Positions 1 through 9,600 of a stretch of 64,000 nucleotides of DNA are shown in pieces (positions within the stretch are counted from its first letter, which is position 1; every line of letters begins with the position of its first letter). Position numbers and translations under genes: made by a program. Source of the DNA: JAFMJV01 sp034436555 (GTDB taxonomy: Bacteria; Chloroflexota; Limnocylindria; Limnocylindrales; CSP1-4); the NCBI GenBank assembly GCA_034436555.1, contig DAOTUU010000037.1, positions 16,577 to 80,576 of the forward strand, written 5' to 3'. Under the pieces are notes generated by a model. The model had not been told where the DNA came from. It did no database searches and worked only from the letters and a program-made list of their open reading frames with translations.

Positions 1-13
1 GGAGGGTCCAGAG

Positions 14-1222
14 ATGCTGACGGTGCGCAGGATGAGGGCGGGAGGTGCGCGGGCCCTCGCGCTGGGGGCGACCGTCGCCCTGGCCTGGTCGGCCGCGTCC
101 TCGGGTGCCGCGGTGGCTGGGGGTGGTCCATACAAGGTCAGCCAGGGGTTCCAGCGCGCCAGCCTGAGCGGGAATGACGGCGTCGCGGTCACCCCCCGCG
201 TGCTCCACTCGCTGTTCGAGGCCCAGGACTTCGAGCTCGATGTCTCCACCGGATACTCGCGGTCCAGGCTCACCGGCGATGAGTACGGTCGGACCCTGAC
301 CCGGCGCTGCGAGTGGGAGGAGGCCATCGCGGCGGACGGCGATCGGGTCATCGTCCTGTGCAGCCGAGGCATCGCCCCGTGGCAGGCATGGTCCAATGCG
401 CTGCTGCTGTTCCGCGTGTCCGGCAACACCCAGAGCCGGCCGGTCGCGATCCAGGGGTCGAGGGGGATGACCGCCAACAGCGCCACGGTGGCGGTGTCCG
501 GCCGGCTCGTCGTCGCGGCGTGGACGGATGGGAGGAACGGGGACGTGGTCCTTCGCCGCAGCACGGACGGCGGCGTCACCTTCAAGCCGGTCGTCACGCT
601 CGGCCGGGCCACGATGATCGGCGATCGCTACGAGGGTCGGCAGCGCAACGGCAGGGTCCAGGTGGCGATCCACGGCCAGGACGTCTACGTCGCATGGCAT
701 CCAGGTTCCACGAGGACGTCCAAGGGTCTCCGACCGAAGGGCATCCGGGTCCGTCGTTCCACCGATGGCGGCAGGACCTTCAAGCGTGCAACGGACCCCA
801 GCACCGCGATCCAGCGACCTGGCGCGCCGTCCCTGGTCGCCACCGACGCCGGGGCGTTCGTGCTGCACACGACGAATGACGGACGCGTCCGCCTGCTCCG
901 GTCGCTGGACGGCGGCCGCAGCTTCACCTCGACGGCGCTCACGGGGGCGCGCGGCTCCAGCGGCGAGGTCGACCTGGCGGCCGCCGGTCAGGAGGTCCGC
1001 GCCGTCTGGCGCGCGGGCACCCGGGTGCTGCTGCGACGCAGCGGGGACGGTGGAGCCGGGTGGTCGCCCCCGGAGGACACCGGGGCGGACCGGGGAACGG
1101 GCTCCACGATGGAGCCGAACGTGGTGATGTTCGGCGACCAGACCGCCGTCGCGTGGAGCGACGCGGATCCGGTGTGGGACAGCCTCGGCGGCTCCTGGGT
1201 CAGCGCGGTCCTGTTGCCCTGA
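14..1222 (+). CDS. Secreted Asp-box (BNR) repeat protein
   Basis: The 402-aa product starts with a basic stretch and an Ala-rich hydrophobic core (residues 1-36), a signal peptide. Four Asp-box motifs of the form S-x-D-G-G-x-x-F/W begin near residues 183, 249, 297 and 343 (for example STDGGVTF and STDGGRTF). Such repeats mark sialidase-like beta-propeller folds. They do not prove sialidase activity, and I see no convincing arginine triad, so exported or surface propeller of unknown ligand is the safest call. The start is set by GGAGG at positions 1-5, eight bases before ATG. The 3' end overlaps the convergent DUF1801 gene by 23 bases. Confidence 0.75.
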   Translation: MLTVRRMRAGGARALALGATVALAWSAASSGAAVAGGGPYKVSQGFQRASLSGNDGVAVTPRVLHSLFEAQDFELDVSTGYSRSRLTGDEYGRTLTRRCEWEEAIAADGDRVIVLCSRGIAPWQAWSNALLLFRVSGNTQSRPVAIQGSRGMTANSATVAVSGRLVVAAWTDGRNGDVVLRRSTDGGVTFKPVVTLGRATMIGDRYEGRQRNGRVQVAIHGQDVYVAWHPGSTRTSKGLRPKGIRVRRSTDGGRTFKRATDPSTAIQRPGAPSLVATDAGAFVLHTTNDGRVRLLRSLDGGRSFTSTALTGARGSSGEVDLAAAGQEVRAVWRAGTRVLLRRSGDGGAGWSPPEDTGADRGTGSTMEPNVVMFGDQTAVAWSDADPVWDSLGGSWVSAVLLP

Positions 1223-1589
1223 CGGATCGCCCGCGCGCGGCGGCCTCCTCCTCGACGCGGATGGCCACGATCCGCCCGATGAGGTCGAGCGGCAATGGCC
1301 GGGACGCGGGGAAGCGGATGGTGCCGCTCCCGGCGAGGTAGGGTCGGACATCATCGCCCAGGCGCTCGACCACCGCGTCGCTCGCGGGGTAGAGGCTGTC
1401 GTGGGCCTTGAACGCGGACCATGAGACCAGGAAGTGCCCGGCCAGGCGCAGCGCAGGCATGCTGTAGGCGATGGTCTCGACAGCCTCCGGCGCGGCCTGG
1501 CGGGCGACCCGGCCAAGGTCCTCCAATCGAGCCCGGCGGTCTGGCGCCAGTTCGGCCAGGTACGCCTCGACGCTCTCAGGGGCGGCCAT
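1200..1589 (-). CDS. DUF1801 (YdhG-like) family protein
   Basis: A 129-aa cytoplasmic protein with the family pattern: an N-terminal helix around SVEAYLAEL, a central YSMPALRL segment and the later segments FKAHDSLYP and TIRFPASRPLP. The fold is frataxin-like and some members are annotated as iron chaperones, but the function of this group is not settled. The frame is open upstream to 1679. I chose the ATG at 1589 because GGAGG lies about eight bases upstream and because the extension would run into tRNA-Lys. Confidence 0.75.
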   Translation of the reverse strand: MAAPESVEAYLAELAPDRRARLEDLGRVARQAAPEAVETIAYSMPALRLAGHFLVSWSAFKAHDSLYPASDAVVERLGDDVRPYLAGSGTIRFPASRPLPLDLIGRIVAIRVEEEAAARGRSVRATGPR

Positions 1590-1649
1590 CGCGGTCCTCC
1601 AGCGGGCCGGGCGGACATGCCGCGGCGCGGTGGGTGGAGCAGTGGGGGT

Positions 1650-1724
1650 TGGTGAGCCGCGAAGGATTCGAACCTTCAACCAAAGGATTAAGAGTCCTTT
1701 GCTCTACCGTTGAGCTAGCGGCCC
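1650..1724 (-). tRNA. tRNA-Lys(CTT)
   Basis: A full cloverleaf is readable on the minus strand. The 7-bp acceptor stem pairs GGGCCGC with GCGGCTC, the D arm is GCTC/GAGC, the anticodon stem is AAGGA/TCCTT with loop CTCTTAA (anticodon CTT), and the T arm is GAAGG-TTCGAAT-CCTTC. The discriminator is A at 1653 and CCA is encoded at 1652-1650. The mature tRNA without CCA is 1653-1724. Confidence 0.95.
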
Positions 1725-1848
1725 ACGCGAGGCGCCATTCTAGCGCTTCGTGCAAGAACCGGCCACCGATGCCCCGCGGAGACGGCCCGGTCCCGGTCCT
1801 CGTGCCACACTTCGGCGGTCCACCGTCACGCTCAGGAGCCAGCACCGC

Positions 1849-2628
1849 ATGCCGTCCGAGACCCCGACCTTCCGCCAGCGCGTCCTCGCGGGCGAGACCC
1901 TCCTGGGCACCTTCCTGATGCTCGGATCGACGGCCACGACGGAGCTGGCGGCGCGCTCGGGGCTCGACTGGGTGCTCATCGACCTGGAGCACGGCCTGGC
2001 CGGCGAATCGGACCTGCTGGGCCTGCTCCAGGCGGCGCAGGGGACCGGCGCCGCGCCCATCGTGCGGGTCGAGCGGACCGACCGGCTGCGCGTGGGCCGG
2101 GCCCTGGACATGGGTGCGCTGGGCATCATGGCGCCGCAGGTCGCAGGGCCGGATGAGGCTCGGCAGCTGGCCTCATACCTGCGCTACCAGCCGGGCGGCC
2201 AGCGCGGCATCATGGTGTTCTCGCGCGGCCTCGACTGGGGCGCGGGCGGACACGGCTCGGTCAAGGAGCGCCACCGGGACCTGACGGGCATCGTCCAGAT
2301 CGAGACGCCCGCCGCGGTGGACGCCGCTCCCGAGCTGGCCGCGATCGAGGGCGTGGACGTGCTGTTCGTGGGGCCGGCGGACCTGAGCCACGCGATGGGC
2401 ATGCCCGGGAACATCACCGACCGGGCGTTCGACGCCGCCATCCGCCGCGTGGCGGACGCCGCCCGGAGCGCCAGCAAGGCGGCCGGGGTGATGCTCTGGA
2501 AGCCGGACGACGCGTCCCGGTACCGCGACGCGGGCTACACGTTCCTGTCGCTGTCCAACGAGGGTTCGATCTTCAACGCCGCGGTGCGCGGCTTCGTGGA
2601 CGGGACGCGACGCTCGCTGGGCCTGTAG
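1849..2628 (+). CDS. HpcH/HpaI-family aldolase
   Basis: The 259-aa product is a class II (metal-dependent) pyruvate aldolase of the HpcH/HpaI family, which cleaves 2-keto-3-deoxy sugar acids or 4-hydroxy-2-oxo acids to pyruvate and an aldehyde. Expected active-site residues are present: His48 in DLEHG, Arg73 in IVRV, Glu152 in QIET and Asp178 in VGPADLS (metal ligands Glu and Asp). Substrate cannot be read from sequence. The frame extends upstream to 1750, but AGGAG at about 1834 fixes the ATG at 1849. It is monocistronic, convergent with the S66 peptidase and close to an aldehyde dehydrogenase operon that could use the released aldehyde (inference). Confidence 0.85.
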   Translation: MPSETPTFRQRVLAGETLLGTFLMLGSTATTELAARSGLDWVLIDLEHGLAGESDLLGLLQAAQGTGAAPIVRVERTDRLRVGRALDMGALGIMAPQVAGPDEARQLASYLRYQPGGQRGIMVFSRGLDWGAGGHGSVKERHRDLTGIVQIETPAAVDAAPELAAIEGVDVLFVGPADLSHAMGMPGNITDRAFDAAIRRVADAARSASKAAGVMLWKPDDASRYRDAGYTFLSLSNEGSIFNAAVRGFVDGTRRSLGL

Positions 2629-2646
2629 CGCCGGGACCCCCCGGGC

Positions 2647-3696
2647 CTATGCCAGCCAGGGCTCGACGAGCGTCAGCGTCCGCTCATCCAGGTCCATCTC
2701 CGCTCGCACGCCGATGGGCACGATCCACTGCGGGTCGCTGTGGCCGATGTCCAGGTTGGCCAGGATCGGCAGGTCGGGCCGACCCAGCTCGCCCGCCACC
2801 AGCTCGCGGACAGCCGTCTCCAGCTCGGCCGTCTCGTCGGGTGTGTGGAGCATCGCCCTGCCCAGGAGCAGGCCCGCGATCCGATCGAACACACCGAGCG
2901 CCGCGAACGAGCGCAGGATGCGCGTCCACTGCCCGATGGAGGGCTTCTCCTCGGAGGGCTCCAGGAACAGCAGGCGGCCGACCCACTCCGCGCCGATCGG
3001 CCAGGCCGAGGTGCCGCGAATCCAGGCGAGCACCTCCAGGCAGCCACCGAACAGCTCGCCCTCGACGCGCCCGGATCCCTGGAGCGCGCGCGGGCCCGGG
3101 TCTGCCTCAAGGGGTCCGGCGCGCCCGGCACTCCCGGGGTCCTCCCACCGCGGGAACTCGCGGACGAAGACCCCGAACGGCTCGTACCGGTGGCGCGGTG
3201 CCGGCTCGAACAGCATCGCGTGAACGTGCCGGCCGTACGCCGCGGGCATCGCCGGGAGCTGCGACAGCCCGGCCATCACCGACGGACCGTGGAACGTGAC
3301 CAGGCCCATCTGGCGGACCGCGGCCAGCAGCACGGTGGTGTCCGAATAGCCCATCAGGATCTTCGGGTTCGCCCGGATGAGCGGAGCATCCAACCACGGC
3401 AGGAGCGAGATCGCGTCGTCTCCACCGATCGACGCGACGATCGCCGCGATGCCCGGGTCCGCGAACGCCGCATTCAGCTCCTGGGCACGCCGCCGCGGGT
3501 CGCGCGCGGGGTCGTCCCGGCCCGCCCGCGTCGAGGGCAGCTCGCGCACCTCCAGGCCCCACCCCCGCAGGACGTCGAGGCCATGATCGAACACGGCCGG
3601 GAAGACCGCCGGGCCGCCCCATGACGGCGAGGGCACGGCGACCGTGTCCCCGGCACGCAACCGGCGCGGCCGGATCGGCCGACCGTGAGCGGACAC
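2647..3696 (-). CDS. Peptidase S66, LD-carboxypeptidase/MccF-like
   Basis: This 349-aa protein has the S66 layout. The nucleophile Ser118 is in MGYSDTT, Glu246 is in FLEPSEE and His319 is in DIGHSDPQ, giving the Ser-Glu-His triad. Family members trim L,D-peptide bonds of murein tetrapeptides (LdcA) or cleave microcin C-type nucleotide-peptides (MccF). The sequence does not decide between them, and no signal peptide is seen, so it acts in the cytoplasm. The GTG start lies one base after the stop of the 458-aa gene, which makes it the last gene of the aldehyde dehydrogenase operon. Confidence 0.85.
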   Translation of the reverse strand: MSAHGRPIRPRRLRAGDTVAVPSPSWGGPAVFPAVFDHGLDVLRGWGLEVRELPSTRAGRDDPARDPRRRAQELNAAFADPGIAAIVASIGGDDAISLLPWLDAPLIRANPKILMGYSDTTVLLAAVRQMGLVTFHGPSVMAGLSQLPAMPAAYGRHVHAMLFEPAPRHRYEPFGVFVREFPRWEDPGSAGRAGPLEADPGPRALQGSGRVEGELFGGCLEVLAWIRGTSAWPIGAEWVGRLLFLEPSEEKPSIGQWTRILRSFAALGVFDRIAGLLLGRAMLHTPDETAELETAVRELVAGELGRPDLPILANLDIGHSDPQWIVPIGVRAEMDLDERTLTLVEPWLA

Positions 3697-3697
3697 C

Positions 3698-5074
3698 CTA
3701 CGCGCCGCGCGCGGCCAGCTCGTCGAGATACGCCTTGATCGTGGGCACCAGCTCCAGGGCGCGCTGGAAGTAGTCGTCCACCGCGGTCATCGCCGCCAGA
3801 CGCGCCGCGTCCACCTCGGCGCCGCGCGCCTCCGCATCCTCCCGCTCCACGATCGCCGCGCGCAGCCGGTTGAGGCGCGCCACCATCTCCGCCTCGTCCC
3901 TCCCCTCGAGCGCGTCGACCGAGGCCACGATCAGCCGGTCCACCTGGGCCAGCAGCAGCTCCTGGTCGAACACGTCCCCCGAGCCCGCCGCATCGTCCAC
4001 GGTCATCAGCAGCGCCGCCACCTGGTACAGCGCCGTGACCGGCTCGTCGAACAGCTCCCGGAGATACGCCGCCTCGTGGTACCGGCCGGTGAGCCGGAAC
4101 ACGTTGTACAACCGGCGCGCCGCCTTGCCGTGGTTGTGCTCGCGGACGGTGTACTTCCAGACCTCGTGCTCCAGCTGGTCCACGTAGTCGTCCACCGCAT
4201 CGGCGCCCAGCTCCTTCACGAGGCGACTGAACAGCGGGATGGAGTCGGTCTCCAGGTACACCTCCTGGAAATACGGCTCCAGGAACCCGTCCAGCGGCAC
4301 GATCGTGCCGTCCGGCGCCTCCCACGTGGGATCGAGCACGTTCGACGCGTTGGCCAGGACGCCCCGCGCCGCGTCGGCGATGACCCAGTCGAGCTTGGCC
4401 CAGCCGGGTCGACCGGGCGCATCCTCCCAGGCGATGATCCGGACCGAGCCATCCGGGCGGGCCAGCTCCTGGACGCCCGCAGCGACCTCCTCGGGCGACC
4501 ACGAGATACCCGACCGCGGGTGGACCTCGCGGCCCCGCACGGTGCCCGCCTCGTCGTGCTCGCCCCACTTGACCGCCCACAGCCGGTAGCCGGGTCCGTG
4601 GAGCGTGGCCAGCGCCTTGTCGCGCACCAGCGCGCCCAGGATCGTCACCGCCTCCTCGCGCGTGGCGGCCCGGATGTGCACCCGCTCGAAGAAGTCCGCA
4701 TCGGCCGGAAAGCGCTGGATCTTGCTCTGGGCGGCGGAGCCCGACAGGGCCAGCGCCGTGGTCACCGCGGGAGGGTCATCCGCGATGCCCACGATCGGCG
4801 CCATCGCCCGGAATCGAGCCAGGTCCGCCGCGGAGTAGTCGGCCATCGTCACCTTGTGGCCGTACACCCCGGTATCCACGTCCACCTGGATCCGCCCCCC
4901 GATCGCCTCGGACTCCATCGCGGCGATCCAGTCCTCCGCCTCGGGGCGGTCGATCTCGATGCCCATGCCGGCGGCGGACTCGATGATCCGACCGATGACC
5001 GCCTCCCGGTCGGCGGGTGCGGGGGTGGCGGCGGCCATGGCATCGACGGTGGGCCGGTCGGCGGGACCGGTCAT
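3698..5074 (-). CDS. Conserved protein with possible nucleotidyltransferase motif
   Basis: I do not recognise this 458-aa protein. It is soluble, with no signal or membrane segment. A stretch near residues 108-128 (ALSGSAAQSK, then FPADADFFERV) has the G-S-x(n)-D-x-D shape of pol-beta type nucleotidyltransferases, followed by a region rich in W, H and G and an all-helical C-terminus. The fold is inference from that motif only. The start ATG overlaps the stop of the aldehyde dehydrogenase gene (ATGA at 5074-5071), so the two are translationally coupled, and the S66 peptidase begins one base after its stop. Confidence 0.6.
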   Translation of the reverse strand: MTGPADRPTVDAMAAATPAPADREAVIGRIIESAAGMGIEIDRPEAEDWIAAMESEAIGGRIQVDVDTGVYGHKVTMADYSAADLARFRAMAPIVGIADDPPAVTTALALSGSAAQSKIQRFPADADFFERVHIRAATREEAVTILGALVRDKALATLHGPGYRLWAVKWGEHDEAGTVRGREVHPRSGISWSPEEVAAGVQELARPDGSVRIIAWEDAPGRPGWAKLDWVIADAARGVLANASNVLDPTWEAPDGTIVPLDGFLEPYFQEVYLETDSIPLFSRLVKELGADAVDDYVDQLEHEVWKYTVREHNHGKAARRLYNVFRLTGRYHEAAYLRELFDEPVTALYQVAALLMTVDDAAGSGDVFDQELLLAQVDRLIVASVDALEGRDEAEMVARLNRLRAAIVEREDAEARGAEVDAARLAAMTAVDDYFQRALELVPTIKAYLDELAARGA

Positions 5075-6594
5075 GGCGCGTCGCCCGCCGCGGGCTGGTT
5101 ATCGATCTGGGCCCGTTGCAGCCTCCCGGAGAAGTCGACGTAGACGGACTTCCACTCGGTGTACGTGTCCAGCGCCGCGTGGCCGGCCTCGCGGTGGCCG
5201 TTGCCGGTCTGGCGGGTGCCCCCGAACGGCAGGTGGGTCTCCGCACCGATCGTGCCCGCGTTGATGTACACGATGCCGGTCCCCAGGTCGCGCATCGCGC
5301 GGAACGCGGTGTTCGCGTCGCGCGTGTAGATGCTCGACGACAGGCCGTAGCGCACCTGGTTGGCGGCGGTCACCGCGGCCCCGTAGTCGGCCACCCGGAT
5401 GACCGACAGCAGCGGCCCGAAGATCTCCTCCTGGCCCAGCCGGCTCATCGGATCCACCCCATCGAACAGGGTGGGCTGGAAGAAGTGACCGTGCTGCAGT
5501 CCCGGACCGGTCGCCCGCTCGCCGCCGCACACCAGGCGCGCGCCCTCGTCCCGGCCCACCTGAACGTAGCGGGCCACCTTCTCCACGGCGCGGGCGTTGA
5601 TGAGCGGACCGACCTCCACCGCCGGATCGAGGCCCGACCCGATGGACAGTCCGGACGCCCGGTCCGCCAGCAGCTCGACCAGGCGGTCGGCGATCCGTTC
5701 GTGGGCGATGACCCGGCTGCACGCGGTGCAGCGCTGCCCCGTGGTGCCGAACGCGGACCACAGGATGCCGTCCACCGCGAGGTCCAGGTCCGCGTCGTCC
5801 ATGACGATGATCGCGTTCTTGCCGCCCAGCTCCAGGCTCAGGCGCTTGAGGCGCGCACCGGCCTTCGTGGCGATGCCCCGGCCCGTGTCACCGTTGCCCG
5901 TGAAGCTCAGCACGGGCACGTCCGGGTTCTCCACGAGCGCGTCGCCCACCGCCTCGCCGCTGCCCGTGACCAGGTTGACCGTGCCCGCCGGGAAGCCCGC
6001 CTCGTGCAGCAGCCCCACGAGCAGTGCGGCGCAGCCGGGCGTGTCGGAGGCCGGCTTGAGCACGACCGTGTTGCCCGCGACCAGCGCGGGCATCGCCTTC
6101 CACATGGGGATCGCCATGGGGAAGTTCCAGGGCGTGATGAGCCCGGCCACGCCGATCGGCTCGCGCACGCTCATCGCCCACTTGTCGGGCAGCTCCGAGG
6201 GGACCGTGTCGCCGAACAGCCGACGCCCCTCCCCCGCCATCAGGAACGCGATGTCGATCGCCTCCTGGACGTCGCCGCGCGCCTCCGACAGCACCTTGCC
6301 CATCTCACGCGTCATGTGGCGGGCGAGATCCTCCTTCCGCTCGGCGAGGATCGCCCCGAAGCGGTAGAGGATCTCCCCGCGACGCGGCGCCGGGGTGGCG
6401 CGCCATGCGGGGAACGCGCGGCCCGCCGCGGCGACGGCCGCGGCGACGTCCTCCGGGCCGGAGGCAGCGAAGGTGCCGATGATCGCGCGCTCGTCCGCAG
6501 GGTCCCGCGAGACGAACGTGGCGCCCGATGCCACGGGCCGCCACTCACCGTCGATGAAGTTGGCCCAGGCGGGCGCGTCGTGGGTCTGGCTCAT
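5071..6594 (-). CDS. Aldehyde dehydrogenase family protein
   Basis: A 507-aa NAD(P)-dependent aldehyde dehydrogenase. Visible motifs are TPWNFPM (residues 154-160, cofactor site), FTGNGDTG (231-238), general base Glu255 in LELGGKN and nucleophile Cys289 in TTGQRCTACS. The C-terminal pattern PFGGTRQTGNGHREAG resembles the semialdehyde dehydrogenase branch near ALDH7 and alpha-ketoglutaric semialdehyde enzymes, but substrate is not decidable. The frame is open to 6717. I chose ATG 6594 because a TAGCAT hexamer ends 7 nt upstream and the family N-terminus (ANFIDGEW) starts just after. It heads a three-gene operon with the 458-aa protein and the S66 peptidase. Confidence 0.9.
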   Translation of the reverse strand: MSQTHDAPAWANFIDGEWRPVASGATFVSRDPADERAIIGTFAASGPEDVAAAVAAAGRAFPAWRATPAPRRGEILYRFGAILAERKEDLARHMTREMGKVLSEARGDVQEAIDIAFLMAGEGRRLFGDTVPSELPDKWAMSVREPIGVAGLITPWNFPMAIPMWKAMPALVAGNTVVLKPASDTPGCAALLVGLLHEAGFPAGTVNLVTGSGEAVGDALVENPDVPVLSFTGNGDTGRGIATKAGARLKRLSLELGGKNAIIVMDDADLDLAVDGILWSAFGTTGQRCTACSRVIAHERIADRLVELLADRASGLSIGSGLDPAVEVGPLINARAVEKVARYVQVGRDEGARLVCGGERATGPGLQHGHFFQPTLFDGVDPMSRLGQEEIFGPLLSVIRVADYGAAVTAANQVRYGLSSSIYTRDANTAFRAMRDLGTGIVYINAGTIGAETHLPFGGTRQTGNGHREAGHAALDTYTEWKSVYVDFSGRLQRAQIDNQPAAGDAP

Positions 6595-6601
6595 GAGCGC
6601 G

Positions 6602-6607
6602 ATGCTA
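6602..6607 (-). promoter_or_regulatory. Leaderless -10 hexamer, aldehyde dehydrogenase operon
   Basis: TAGCAT on the minus strand with a 7-nt spacer to ATG 6594 and no Shine-Dalgarno sequence. It overlaps the stop region of the TIR gene, so this promoter sits inside the end of the upstream operon. Confidence 0.55.
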
Positions 6608-9600
6608 CCCGCCCGGCTGGCGGGATGGCAGGGGCGACGGGCCGGGCGGCAGTGGCGACTGGCCCGATGGCCGCGGCGACACGCCGGGCGTGGGACCCGA
6701 CGCAGTCGATGCGGCACAGGTCGGGACCTGGGGCTCGTCGCCCAGCGCCGCCCGCCACTCCGCAGGGCTCAGCTCCCGCGCGGCGACACGACAGGCGAGC
6801 GCCGTCCACGCATCGGGGTCGATGGTCCATGCGAACCAGCCCTGGGGCCCGCCGCTCAGCAGTCTGCCGTCAGGGGCCACACGCAGCGCCGCGATGTTGT
6901 CGTGCGGGTCGCCCAGCTCGCCGGTCGCACGCGATCGCCCGGGATCGACCACCAGCAGGCGCCCGTCCGCATCTGACTGAGCGTCGCTGGCGGCCACGAA
7001 CCGACGGCCGTCGGGCGCGGTCGCGATCGCGGAGACCCGGTCCGCGTCCAGCAGGATGGTCTCTGGGTCGCCCGGCGCGTCCGAGGCGAGGTCCCACGAG
7101 AGCACCGCGGTCCGCCCGTACGGCCCCGTGCCGAGGACGACGCCCGCGCTCGCCGAACGGCCATCGGCGGCCAGCTCGACGGCCGTGACGGCGCGACGGT
7201 CGGGGTCCGCCGGAGCCTCCCAGACGATCGTGCCATCCGTGAGCCCCCGCAGGCGCAGGCCACCACGCGCATCACCGATGAGCAGCCGCCGCCCATCCGC
7301 GGCGAGGGCCACATCGTGGCCGGGTGGCCCCAGGAGTTCGTCGTGGGAGATCGCGCCGTCCGGGAGCGAGCGGACTCGCAGCCACGACGTCCAGGTGCCG
7401 TCCTGCGGTTCCGCCTCCACGGTCACGAGGCGCAGCCCGTCGTCGGACAGCGCGAGCGCCTCCACCCAGGTGCCGTGCTCGATGGCCACATCGGTCTCGG
7501 TCCCGCCCGCCCGGTCCTGGATGCGCACCCGGTCGCCAGCCTGCTCATACCACGCCATCGCCTGTCCGTCCCGCCGGATGGCATTCGCCTGGTCCATGAT
7601 CACGGGGCCGCCGGCAGGCGGGGTCACGGGCAGGCGTTCGGCCAGCCTCCAGCGATCGCCGAAGTCATAGATGGCCAGCCTGCCATCCGGGTATCCGGCG
7701 ACCAGCCTGTCGCTGGTGCCCACGGGCTCCAGCACCATCGGGAGCGGTCGCGCGCTGACCGGCTCCCAGGCGAGCCGGTCGAAGGCCGCGAAGGACAGGA
7801 AGCGCAGCCCCCGGTTCGCCGAGGCGACCAGGAAACCGCTGCGGTCACCGGACCCCGCGTACGTGATCCGGATGGCGTCGGGCACACCGGGGCTGAGAGG
7901 ACCCAGCTGCTCCGGGTCCCCGTCCAGCGTGAGGACACCGAAGCCATCGCCGAAGAGGATGCCGACCTGGCCGCCGACTGGCGACCACGCGACGTCGTTG
8001 ACGGTGTAGGGCGCATCGACGAGCGACGGATCCTGCGCCGGACGCCTGAACGGGGCCACCACGGGAGCACCCGTGCGCACGTCCCAGATGCCCAGCGCAC
8101 CGTCCTGCTCGCCGCGCGCGAGCTGGGTGCCGGCCTCGTTGAAGCTGATCGCGAACGTGTTGAGGTATGCCTGGCCCGCAGGCACCGTCTCCGGTCCGAT
8201 CGGCTGACCGGTCAGCGCGCCGGTGGCGGCGTCCAGGAGCGTGATCGAGCCATCGCTGCGGGCCAGCGCCACCAGGGACGGGGTGCCATCGACGTGCTTC
8301 ACCTGGACGATGGGGCTGGACCCCGGCACGTCCACGGACCAGCGCTCGGTCGCGGTCGCCACGTCCCAGGCGCTCACGGTGGAGCCCACGGCGGCCGCCA
8401 CGGAGGCGCCGTCGGATGCCAGCGACACGCCCGCACCCGGGCCGCCTCCGGCGCTCCGCTCCAGCATCAGCCGGTCGGGATCGTCGAGCGCCGCGACACG
8501 GACCGTCCCGACACCGTCGATCCAGGCGATCCGATCCGGCCCGGCCCGGATGTCCAGCCGTGTGACCGCCTCGCCGGGCGCACCGAAATAGCGCACCAGC
8601 CGGGGTTCCGCGGTCAGCTCCCGCAGCAGCAGCGCCTGGATCTCCGGCGCGCTCGATCGGCGGCCAGCCTCCAGCGCCAGCAGCAGTGCCGCATCGCGCT
8701 GGCCCTCCGATTCGAGTGCCTGGAACGCGACGGCTCGGCCCAGGGCGTCCTCTCGCGCAGCCTCCGCCTCCGCTCGGGCGGTCTCGGCGTCCGCGCGCTG
8801 CCGCTCCGCGGTGCGGCGCTCCGCCTCTGCGCCCATCCACTGGATGCCCGCGATCCCCGCCAGGACCAGGAAGACCGCGGCGAGGGCGCCCGCTGCGATC
8901 GTCACCCGGCGTCGGGCCCGGTCCCGCGCGAGTCGCTCGCGGGCGGCGAGCCCGGCGGAGGCGTCCAGGAACGACCGCTCGTCGTCGTTGAGGAGCACCT
9001 CGTGGTCGTCGCGCCACTCGAGCGCCTCGGCGAGCCGCGCGCCGCGATACAGCATCCCCTCGTCACGGCCCAGGCGGATCCACTCGGTGGCGGCCTCCGT
9101 GACGCGCCGCAGCACCCGCTGGCCGGCGCGGTCCTCGTCCAGCCACTGGCGGACGCGCGGCCAGGCGCGGATGAGCGCCTCGTGGCTGATGTCCACCAGC
9201 CCCTCACCGGTGGCCGGGTCCGCGGACGCGGTGAGCAGGCGCGCATCGGTGAGCTCGCCGATGACCGATTCCACCTCGCCCTGCTCATCCACGCGCGTGA
9301 CCAGCTCCCGCAGCGCGGCCCGACGGCGCGTGTCCTCCGTGCCCTCGCCCGGCTGGGTGAGGCGGAGCAGGGCACGACGGGCGATCGCCTGCTCGTCGGG
9401 CGTGAACGCAGCGTAGATCGCCTCCGCCCGCTGGGCGATGGCACCCTGGACGCCGCCCGACTCGCGGTAGCCCTCGAGCGTGAGCATCGTGCCGCGGCGT
9501 CGCTTCCACAGCTCCAGGAGCGCGTACTGGAGCAGGGGCAGGGACCCGGGCTGCCCCTCGAGGTCGTCCAGGATCTGGCCGATGAGGCCCTCCTCGAACT

